Shown here: in pieces, positions 30,547 to 35,944 of the stretch
Position numbering within the stretch: the stretch's first letter is position 1
How the letters are laid out: each line of letters opens with the position of its first letter
Translations under genes and position numbers: made by a program
The notes under the pieces: model-generated
Told to the model about the DNA's origin: nothing
The model's database searches: none
What the model saw: only the letters and a program-made list of their open reading frames with translations
Assembly (NCBI GenBank): GCA_017621885.1
Contig: JAGASD010000042.1
Location: 1 to 35,944 of the forward strand
Length of the DNA stretch: 35,944 bases
Direction of reading: 5' to 3'
Source of the DNA: Clostridia bacterium
GTDB taxonomy: Bacteria; Bacillota; Clostridia; Oscillospirales; Acutalibacteraceae

Positions 30547-30714
30547 TATTGCATTTGCATACACCAAAAGCATACAGTTAATGAACTTGATAAATATGTA
30601 TGCTTTTCGCATATATTCTATATTTAATCTGCATTTATGTCAACCAATAATAAGAGCACCCCTTATCGATAACCGCTACACATAATTCAAGACTCTATTC
30701 ATAAAATAAGACCT

Positions 30715-30742
30715 TATCAATTGCTGTCCTCCGTGATATAAT
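30715..30742 (+). promoter_or_regulatory. extended -10 promoter of the XRE-TPR gene
   Basis: TTATCA (30715-30720), 16 nt, TATAAT (30737-30742) with TGA ahead of it. The TGTGATTATATCACGGA-like stretch around 30733-30745 (GTGATATAATCAC) is itself a palindrome overlapping the -10 box and could be an autoregulatory operator. Confidence 0.55.
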
Positions 30743-30783
30743 CACAACAGAAGCTTCGAAAAAAACTTAAAAAGGTGAAAGCT

Positions 30784-31707
30784 ATGAACAATATATTTAT
30801 TGAAAATCTCAAAAAATTCCGCCTTGCAAAAGGTTTAACTCAGGAGCAGGTTGCAGATAAGCTGAATGTGAATTCTCAAACAGTTTCCCGTTGGGAATGC
30901 GGAACAACTCTCCCTGATGTTCTGACTCTTCCTGAGCTTGCACTTCTTTATGAGGTTACTGTAGATGATTTTTATAAAAAGAGTACAGTTGCTTACGATA
31001 ACTATGCTCAACGCCTTGCTTCTGTTTACGAAAACTCCCGTGACCCCGAGGACTTTATGCGTTGCCGTATTGAATACGAAAAGCTTATAAAAAACGGTGA
31101 GCTTTCAACCGAGGATAAATGGCTATACGGTTGGATTCATATGTATATGATGAACTATTGCAGAGATGTTGCTGTTGAATGGTATGACAAAGCCGTAAAC
31201 GATGACCCGAACGATGACCCCGAGAACTATCAGATTGCCTGTATGCAGAGAATCTGGATGTATTTTCTTCTTCATAAAGAAAATGAAATTATCTCCGAGC
31301 TTGAGGAAAAGGCAAAAGCAAACCCCGATAATCCGAGAGAAACAGACAACCTTCTGATTGCTCTTATCTGGGCTGAAAAATATGATGATGCATATAATCT
31401 CTTCACAGAAACAATCAAAAAGTTCCCTGATGACTGGCGAATGTATATCCACGGCGGAGACATCTGCAAAGGTCTCAAAAAATATGATGAAGCATTAGCT
31501 TGCTATAACAAAGCAGGTGAAATCGGAACATATTTCTGCGATGAAATGGACTGCAAAGCAGGTCTGTATGAAGAAATGGGCGAATATGAAAAGGCGTATA
31601 ACGAGTGCATGAAAATGGCTGATATCTACCGCAGCAGAGGTTACGATGTAGAAGCCGAAATAACAGACAAACGCGCCAAAGAATTAAAAGACAAAATAAA
31701 AAAATAA
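30784..31707 (+). CDS. XRE-family regulator with TPR domain
   Basis: A 307-residue protein: N-terminal XRE HTH (residues 3-60; RLAKGLTQEQVADKLNVNSQ, TVSRWECGTTLPDVLTL) and a C-terminal region of helical pairs ending in recognisable TPR units (DEALACYNKAGEI, EYEKAYNECMKMADIYR). Such proteins are transcription regulators whose repeats sense a protein or peptide partner. A GTG at 30775 is in frame, but AAAGGTG stands six bases before the ATG at 30784, which is preferred. It is divergent from the HTH/ankyrin-like gene. Peptide sensing of the RRNPP kind is possible in principle, but no signal-peptide gene was found next to it. Confidence 0.85.
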   Translation: MNNIFIENLKKFRLAKGLTQEQVADKLNVNSQTVSRWECGTTLPDVLTLPELALLYEVTVDDFYKKSTVAYDNYAQRLASVYENSRDPEDFMRCRIEYEKLIKNGELSTEDKWLYGWIHMYMMNYCRDVAVEWYDKAVNDDPNDDPENYQIACMQRIWMYFLLHKENEIISELEEKAKANPDNPRETDNLLIALIWAEKYDDAYNLFTETIKKFPDDWRMYIHGGDICKGLKKYDEALACYNKAGEIGTYFCDEMDCKAGLYEEMGEYEKAYNECMKMADIYRSRGYDVEAEITDKRAKELKDKIKK

Positions 31708-31716
31708 TGTAAAAAA

Positions 31717-31736
31717 CTTTACTGCATAATATAAAG
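31717..31736 (+). repeat. 20-bp repeat box, copy 3
   Basis: CTTTACTGCATAATATAAAG directly behind the XRE-TPR stop codon and followed by a hairpin terminator, the same arrangement as copy 1. Confidence 0.7.
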
Positions 31737-31740
31737 AATG

Positions 31741-31775
31741 GGAGCTGACATTTTCAGTCAGCTCCTGTTGTTTTT
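31741..31775 (+). terminator. terminator of the XRE-TPR gene
   Basis: GGAGCTGAC (31741-31749) pairs perfectly with GTCAGCTCC (31757-31765), 7-nt loop, then TGTTGTTTTT. Confidence 0.85.
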
Positions 31776-31814
31776 AGTTTGACAAATTGGAATTTGTATA
31801 AATAACATTAAATA

Positions 31815-31955
31815 GTCGCCGGTCACCAGTCGCCAGATGCCAGTTTTCGAAACAGAAATTGAGTCGTTCTAAATACTTTTAGTTTTGTTTAAACAAATTA
31901 AGAAGAATAAAGCTGTTGTTCCAATGCTGGTAGCTGGAGACTGACAACTGGTAGC
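31815..31955. repeat. word-like degenerate repeats in inverted arrangement
   Basis: 31815-31844 is built of CCAGTCGCCAGATGCCAG-like words. 31926-31955 (GCTGGTAGCTGGAGACTGAC..) reads on the other strand as similar CCAG words. The two blocks flank about 80 bp of AT-rich sequence. GTTTTCGAAAC next to the left block recalls the GTTCCGAAA core of the repeats at 351 and 18561, so it may be a distant relative. Confidence 0.5.
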
Positions 31956-32256
31956 TTCACAAATTTTTATTTTCCTAACTGTTCGACAAATTTGAATTTG
32001 AAAACTAACTTTTCTTAAATCATTATCGCTTGTTGTAGGGCGTTAATGAATTCCTCTAAAAGCCTTGAAAATAAAGGGTTTTTCGCAATCTGCTCGCCTT
32101 ATCCCTTTATACGATTTCACACGATTTTACCCTTGCCCTGAGAGGTTATAAGGGCAAAAGCAAGGGCAAGCCAAACAGGTAACACGATATAACAAAGTGT
32201 GGCAATCGGGAAACTGTGATGTATGTGCGAAATATATTATTTTGGAGGATTACATA
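31956..32256. other. intergenic boundary and tnpV leader
   Basis: No gene is seen. Base composition and content change here from chromosome-type repeats to transposon genes, so one end of the mobile element probably lies in this stretch. CTTGCCCT (32132-32139) can pair with AGGGCAAG (32163-32170), with a competing AGGGCAA at 32151-32157, a possible leader hairpin ahead of tnpV. ACGATTTCACACGATTTTAC (32111-32130) contains a short direct repeat. The exact end of the element cannot be placed without its other end. Confidence 0.45.
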
Positions 32257-32637
32257 ATGGAAAAGTACATTTATAACGAGCAAAACGGTCTTTGGTATGA
32301 GTTGCAGGGCGATTATTACATTCCTTGTTTGGAATTACCCACCGAAAAAGAAGAAAGACATATCGGCGTATGGGGACAGCGACATTTGCGATATATCCAA
32401 GAGTATAAAAAGGTGTTCTACATCAATCTGCTGACAAGCGGCAAACTGCAATCCCATCTTGCCGATGTTGAAGAACATGCACAGGAACTGTTTGACCGTC
32501 TTAAGAAGCAACAGGCAGAGCGTGATGGCATTAACGAAAAACTGAAAGCTGACAACCAAATGGAATGGATTTGCAGAATGAACAATCTGCGGTCTGCGGT
32601 TACGGAAACTGTCAATGCCGAGGTGATCTTCGTATGA
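32257..32637 (+). CDS. tnpV: TnpV-type transposon-encoded protein
   Basis: A 126-residue protein matching the TnpV family, small proteins carried by clostridial mobilizable transposons such as Tn4451 with no proven function. Typical parts are YNEQNGLWYELQGDYYIPCL, GVWGQRHLRYIQEYKK and a helical, charged middle (HAQELFDRLKKQQAERD). GGAGGA stands seven bases before the ATG at 32257; the frame is open further upstream but without support. The stop overlaps the start of a 48-residue gene in an ATGA arrangement. It marks this region as transposon-derived. The serine recombinase that usually accompanies it is not in the window. Confidence 0.88.
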   Translation: MEKYIYNEQNGLWYELQGDYYIPCLELPTEKEERHIGVWGQRHLRYIQEYKKVFYINLLTSGKLQSHLADVEEHAQELFDRLKKQQAERDGINEKLKADNQMEWICRMNNLRSAVTETVNAEVIFV

Positions 32638-32780
32638 GAAAACGAAAGTATTACCTTTATCTCACAGCCGAGGAACGGCAGTATATATTCAATGTCCTGC
32701 TTGCATATCGAAACAAGCTAATAGCACAGAGCAGATATACGGATGCCGTTGACGAGATTATTATAAAGTTCGCAAAATGA
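32634..32780 (+). CDS. 48-residue transposon-associated protein
   Basis: The frame from ATG 32634 to TGA 32780 reads MRKRKYYLYLTAEERQ.., then LAYRNKLIAQSRYTDAVDEI. It overlaps the tnpV stop by four bases, so translation is coupled, and it is followed by a hairpin. It is basic at the N-terminus and helical. Similar short ORFs frequently follow tnpV in clostridial elements; no function is known. Confidence 0.72.
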   Translation: MRKRKYYLYLTAEERQYIFNVLLAYRNKLIAQSRYTDAVDEIIIKFAK

Positions 32781-32807
32781 GCCTGTAACGCTACAATATG
32801 CAAAATC

Positions 32808-32837
32808 GAGGGGTAAGGTACAAACACCTTACCCCTC
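32808..32837 (+). terminator. hairpin behind the tnpV unit
   Basis: GAGGGGTAAGGT (32808-32819) pairs perfectly with ACCTTACCCCTC (32826-32837), 6-nt loop. The following AAGTTATATG has no T-run, so termination on the plus strand may be weak. Confidence 0.6.
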
Positions 32838-32931
32838 AAGTTATATGCTCTAAAAATGGCTTAAAATAAGGTTTTTTAACCCCTAAATTTCCACATTGCA
32901 ACACTTTTGAGTGCATTGAAGTCACCATTAC

Positions 32932-34017
32932 TTACTTATCAACTTTTTCTATCAGTGCTTCATATATTGCTTGTGTTTCATCGGTATCGCTCATTCCGAT
33001 TACAAGGATTTTCTCACCGGAAGTCAAAATAATATGCTCTGTAGCACCTGTATAGGAATATAAGGTGTATGATCCAAATTCATCATTTTGGAAAATGCCC
33101 ATAGATAGTTTGGGAGAACCAAAACCACTTGTTCGCACTCCTACATCTAAATCCTTACGGTATTCAATGGTCTCAATTTCGGAATAATCGATCTCCAGGT
33201 CTGTCCAATAGGTTGCATTGATCGTTAATGCTGTATCTTCGCACTTTACCTCAATGTTACCAGTAAACATCAAAAGAGCAACACCTAACAAAATGATGGG
33301 TACTATAACTGCGGTTATTCTGAGCGCAATTTTTTCCGCACCGCTTTTGGACGCTTCAGCATATACAATTCCTGCCTTTTGATGCTGCTTGTAAATGGAA
33401 TAAGAGTAAACGATAGGAATAATTGCCAAAGCAGCAATCACACATACCACAACCGATACCATCACTTTTAGAGGAAGGAAAATGGAGAGTAATAAAATAA
33501 GTCCTCCAACTACCCAGACCTTACCGCCAAATCTATGTGTTTTATTCCAATTCTCCTCGTTATTCAATGCCCAAGAAATCTTGATACCCAGCGTTCTGTT
33601 TTGTTTAACTTTGGGTAAGTAATTGCCTATAAAGATGAACATTACTCCGAGCAGAGCCGGCATAAAAAATGCTAAATCAAATTCTTTGCCAAAAGCTGCA
33701 CGATACATTATTCCGTTTGTGAAAAGGGATATAATCGGAAGAATCCAAAAAACCATTCCCAATGCCTTTTGATTTTGATCTTTTTGTTTTTTATCCAATG
33801 CAGTAAAAAGCAAACAAACAAAATGGGAAATCAAAAGTATGATAGGTGTACCAAAGATAGCAAAGACCTTTCCGCTTAATCCGTCCGCATTGCCGTCAGC
33901 TCCCCAATGGGTTGTAATAATGGCAGGCAAATCATTCCACATAATGATTCCGTATAAAATCGGAAGTAAAATAATAATTGACGATATTATGACCTTAAAT
34001 TTGTTCTTTTTAAGCAT
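32932..34017 (-). CDS. sdpI: SdpI-family membrane protein with DUF1648 and C-terminal PH-like domain
   Basis: A polytopic membrane protein. In Bacillus, SdpI gives immunity to the SdpC toxin and relays its presence to SdpR. The 361 residues show DUF1648 (about 8-60, with LPAIITTHWGADGNADG), an SdpI domain (about 110-165, with NRTLGIKISWALNNEENWN), further helices to about residue 255, and an extracytoplasmic or cytoplasmic PH-like domain (about 260-360). AAGGAG stands nine bases before the ATG at 34017; an ATG at 34023 is only three bases from it and is rejected. The gene overlaps the sdpR stop. No sdpABC toxin genes are present, so it is an orphan immunity-like gene. Confidence 0.82.
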   Translation of the reverse strand: MLKKNKFKVIISSIIILLPILYGIIMWNDLPAIITTHWGADGNADGLSGKVFAIFGTPIILLISHFVCLLFTALDKKQKDQNQKALGMVFWILPIISLFTNGIMYRAAFGKEFDLAFFMPALLGVMFIFIGNYLPKVKQNRTLGIKISWALNNEENWNKTHRFGGKVWVVGGLILLLSIFLPLKVMVSVVVCVIAALAIIPIVYSYSIYKQHQKAGIVYAEASKSGAEKIALRITAVIVPIILLGVALLMFTGNIEVKCEDTALTINATYWTDLEIDYSEIETIEYRKDLDVGVRTSGFGSPKLSMGIFQNDEFGSYTLYSYTGATEHIILTSGEKILVIGMSDTDETQAIYEALIEKVDK

Positions 34018-34285
34018 TGTCATTATCTCCTTTCAAATCTGCAATCCAAAGCATAGTTTCCTCTAAAACAGAGGTGTTGATCTCATAGAAAATGAATTTA
34101 CCTTCTCTGGTATCTCTGATTAAGTCAGCATCCTTCAAGACCGATAAATGTCTTGAAATCGAAGGTGCTGTTACTGAGAAATGATCGGTAATTTCACCCG
34201 CCGACATTCGCCCCTTTTTCAGCATATTGAGTATTTCTCGACGAATGGGATCGGCAAGTGCTTTTAGTGTCTGTTGTAATCCCAT
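34010..34285 (-). CDS. sdpR: SdpR-type ArsR-family repressor
   Basis: A 91-residue winged-helix repressor: LKALADPIRREILNMLKKG, then MSAGEITDHFSVTAPSISRH as the HTH and KDADLIRDTREGKFIFYEI as the wing. The Cys metal-binding motif of metal-sensing ArsR proteins is absent, in line with SdpR-type repressors. GGAGG is seven bases before the ATG at 34285. The gene overlaps sdpI by eight bases, and a 23-bp palindrome lies between its -10 box and its ribosome site, the expected place for autorepression. Confidence 0.88.
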   Translation of the reverse strand: MGLQQTLKALADPIRREILNMLKKGRMSAGEITDHFSVTAPSISRHLSVLKDADLIRDTREGKFIFYEINTSVLEETMLWIADLKGDNDNA

Positions 34286-34298
34286 TGTTCAGCCTCCT

Positions 34299-34321
34299 TT
34301 AACAATTAACCTAATTGTTAA
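34299..34321. promoter_or_regulatory. SdpR operator (23-bp palindrome)
   Basis: Arms TTAACAATTA (34299-34308) and TAATTGTTAA (34312-34321) are perfectly complementary around a 3-bp centre. The site sits directly downstream of the -10 box of sdpR and before its ribosome site. Confidence 0.8.
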
Positions 34322-34325
34322 TTAT

Positions 34326-34354
34326 ATTATACGCATATAGAGAATAATTGTCAA
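34326..34354 (-). promoter_or_regulatory. consensus promoter of sdpR-sdpI
   Basis: Minus-strand TTGACA (34349-34354), 17 nt, TATAAT (34326-34331): a perfect housekeeping promoter, strong unless the adjoining operator is occupied. Confidence 0.88.
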
Positions 34355-34387
34355 TAGGTTCGCTAAAATTTTCATATAATTTGAAAG

Positions 34388-34450
34388 GGGCGGCTATCTC
34401 TTTGCCGCCCGTAATATGTAATCCCGCAAGGCAGGGAAACTGCCCTGCGG
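34388..34450 (-). terminator. two tandem hairpins behind the relaxase gene
   Basis: CCGCAAGGCAG (34424-34434) pairs with CTGCCCTGCGG (34440-34450), one mismatch. Further on, GGGCGGC (34388-34394) pairs perfectly with GCCGCCC (34404-34410) and on the minus strand is followed by CCTTTCAAATT. They separate the relaxase gene from sdpR. Confidence 0.7.
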
Positions 34451-34470
34451 TGTTGTTTTCGATGTTAAAG

Positions 34471-35892
34471 CTATCTTTCTCTGTCGTGGGATCGATGCTT
34501 GGGTTTGGTCTGTCTGCCCTCTGCCTGCAACAGTCTGAGTTGGTCACGGACACTTTGTTTTTCGGGCGGTGCATACCGTTCTTTTTCGGCAGGTCTGCTT
34601 TTTCCCTTGACCTTGCGTTCCCATTCTGCAAGCTCTCTGTTGTAGTTATCAACTACGGCTTCTGCCTTGCGGTAGGTTGCCATAAATGCTTGCACGTCGG
34701 GATAACCGTCATCTTTCAGAATATCAGGTATTGCTTCAAGCATAGCGGAGATTTTTTCTTCCCTCTGCTGTATCCGCGTTTCCAACGCCTTTCGCTCCTT
34801 GCCCTTGAATATACCCTTTGTTTCGGCAAGCTGTGCCTTTAACTTGGGTACTTCATCCTGCAAGCTGCGGATTTCTCTTGCCCTGTCCTGCACCCGTATC
34901 ATCAGCTTCTGCATTGTGCGGAACTCTGCCATATCCATATTGAGTACCGGTTTGGGCGGTAGTGCCGTCTGCCTTATCAGGTTCTGCAAAAATTCCTTTG
35001 CCTTGCCCACAATACTGCGGAACAGATTTGGCAGCCATCCATTCGCTTTAATGGATTGACTTGCTTTTTGGTGGATTTCCTCTTTCTTGATTTCCAGTAT
35101 CTTTGCTTCTTCAATCCCCGATATGAGTGCCATATCCGCCGTTCTGTTCCATTCCTGCCTTGCGGCATTGTCGGCTTTGATCTCTGCGGCTTTGGGATTG
35201 TTCTTGCCGATCTTCTTGGTCGGCAGATAGATACTGTCGGGGTTAAACACCTTTAGGTGCTGTTCGGGATCGGAGATATGCCGATTGATAAGGGCGGTAT
35301 AGATTTCCTTTACTTCCCGAAGAAAGGGGTCGCTTTTGAAGCGGTCATCCTTTACGGTGAAAAGGTGTTGTTCATAAATGCCGCCTTTTGAGATAACGGT
35401 ACAGCCCTCACGGACTTTGCCGCTTTCATCGGTGATCTCTTTCTTGGTGCGTACACGCTTGCCCGTTTCATCATAGAATACGCTTCGGGTGGCGATTTTT
35501 ATATCCGGCTCGGCAAGTAACCGCCGTTCGCTGAATATGAGGTGGATGTGGTAATTGGTCTTTCTCTTGTTGTGGTGGAGAGCCGATACACATTCCACGT
35601 TGTACCGTCTGCGAAATTCTTCTGTGAAATCTTCAAGTACCTGTTGTGGCTCATAGGTGGTGTAAACTTCGGGCAGGGCGATAATCAACTCCCTTGCTTC
35701 GATGCACTTTCCATCTGCTCCGCTTCGCCTAAACTCCTGTTGACACTCTTTGGCAAGATTGCTCCAAAAGGGATTGTCTGCGGTGCGGTAGGTGTCGTAG
35801 AGATTTTCCTGTCTTGCGTGGCTTGTAATATACGATATTCTTCCCTTGACATTGGACAGCTTTGACATCTGAATAAAGCTGTGGCGTGTCAT
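34471..35892 (-). CDS. MobA/MobL-family relaxase
   Basis: A 473-residue conjugative relaxase that nicks its element at oriT to start transfer. The N-terminal domain (about 1-200) shows the MobA/MobL pattern: Tyr21 in RISYITSHA as likely nucleophile and the metal site NYHIHLIFSER (His115, His117, with HH at 106-107). The C-terminal half is helical with a coiled coil (about 320-390) and a basic tail (PKHRSHDRER). GGAGATGA stands before the ATG at 35892. It indicates a mobilizable rather than self-transmissible element, since no type IV secretion gene is seen, though the window ends 52 bp upstream, where oriT would be expected. Confidence 0.88.
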   Translation of the reverse strand: MTRHSFIQMSKLSNVKGRISYITSHARQENLYDTYRTADNPFWSNLAKECQQEFRRSGADGKCIEARELIIALPEVYTTYEPQQVLEDFTEEFRRRYNVECVSALHHNKRKTNYHIHLIFSERRLLAEPDIKIATRSVFYDETGKRVRTKKEITDESGKVREGCTVISKGGIYEQHLFTVKDDRFKSDPFLREVKEIYTALINRHISDPEQHLKVFNPDSIYLPTKKIGKNNPKAAEIKADNAARQEWNRTADMALISGIEEAKILEIKKEEIHQKASQSIKANGWLPNLFRSIVGKAKEFLQNLIRQTALPPKPVLNMDMAEFRTMQKLMIRVQDRAREIRSLQDEVPKLKAQLAETKGIFKGKERKALETRIQQREEKISAMLEAIPDILKDDGYPDVQAFMATYRKAEAVVDNYNRELAEWERKVKGKSRPAEKERYAPPEKQSVRDQLRLLQAEGRQTKPKHRSHDRER

Positions 35893-35944
35893 AAATCATC
35901 TCCGTTCTGTGTTGTAAAGGTGCGTTCTCATTTTGCAACCGACT

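Noticed and set aside
30784-31707. RRNPP quorum-sensing regulator with its peptide gene
   Set aside because: HTH plus TPR fits in outline, but no short secreted-peptide gene lies beside it, so only a general XRE-TPR call is made.
31956-32256. Exact att site or left end of the mobile element
   Set aside because: No target duplication can be recognised because the other end lies outside the window.

Overview
The window looks like a chromosomal segment of a low-to-moderate-GC anaerobic Firmicute of the class Clostridia, probably an uncultured gut Oscillospirales/Ruminococcaceae-type bacterium. The basis is Gram-positive Shine-Dalgarno sites and TTGAnn-N17-TATAAT promoters, an Rnf operon in the clostridial order C-D-G-E-A-B, SdpR/SdpI, a TnpV-type transposon gene, and several host-glycan or plant-glycan hydrolases. 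The rank below class is inference.

Layout. 1-534: a mosaic of intergenic repeats ending in a strong promoter for a PAP2 phosphatase (535-1170). 1224-7235 (minus): one tightly overlapping eight-gene operon, NusG-domain-II protein, Gx-transporter-like membrane protein, rnfC, D, G, E, A, B, the ion-pumping ferredoxin:NAD+ oxidoreductase. 7416-9653: iron-dependent alcohol dehydrogenase and a convergent lone EutH ethanolamine transporter. 9828-14946 (minus): trkA-trkH potassium uptake genes with a GH2 beta-glycosidase directly behind. 15154-17433: secreted polysaccharide deacetylase carrying six FN3-like repeats. 17486-18482 (minus): GH29 alpha-L-fucosidase interrupted by a +1 frameshift in an A6/T6 tract. 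18817-22237: cation:proton antiporter, GH18 lipoprotein and N-acetylneuraminate-lyase-like aldolase. 22316-24183 (minus): two small hypothetical genes, a fusion of a two-helix membrane domain to a PnuC-like transporter, and a 73-residue membrane protein. 24287-25733: Crp/Fnr regulator and divergent ferredoxin sharing one palindromic operator. 26062-28959 (minus): GH28-like beta-helix protein and membrane-anchored transglutaminase-like protein. 29080-31707: two divergent HTH proteins with helical-repeat C-termini, one coupled to a 49-residue acidic microprotein. 32257-35892: part of a mobilizable element (tnpV, a 48-residue overlapping ORF, sdpR-sdpI, MobA/MobL relaxase), which continues beyond the right edge.

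How it fits together. Rnf, the ferredoxin and the alcohol dehydrogenase indicate fermentative, ferredoxin-based redox metabolism with ion-motive energy conservation; trkAH and the antiporter manage K+/Na+/H+. Fucosidase, GH2, GH18 and the sialic-acid-lyase homologue fit the use of mucin-type or other complex glycans. The GH28-like protein suggests plant polysaccharide as well.

Most noteworthy: (i) a PnuC-like transporter whose N-terminal helices appear replaced by another domain; (ii) a single operator placed to activate the ferredoxin gene at about -41.5 and repress its regulator; (iii) an Rnf operon led by homologue candidates of the EetA/EetB extracellular-electron-transfer proteins; (iv) the HTH/ankyrin-like protein with a coupled acidic microprotein; (v) two dispersed repeat families, one with a conserved core followed by word-like short repeats, one a 20-bp box in front of variable hairpins; (vi) sdpRI as apparent cargo of a Tn4451-like mobilizable element. 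No rRNA, tRNA or CRISPR array was recognised.
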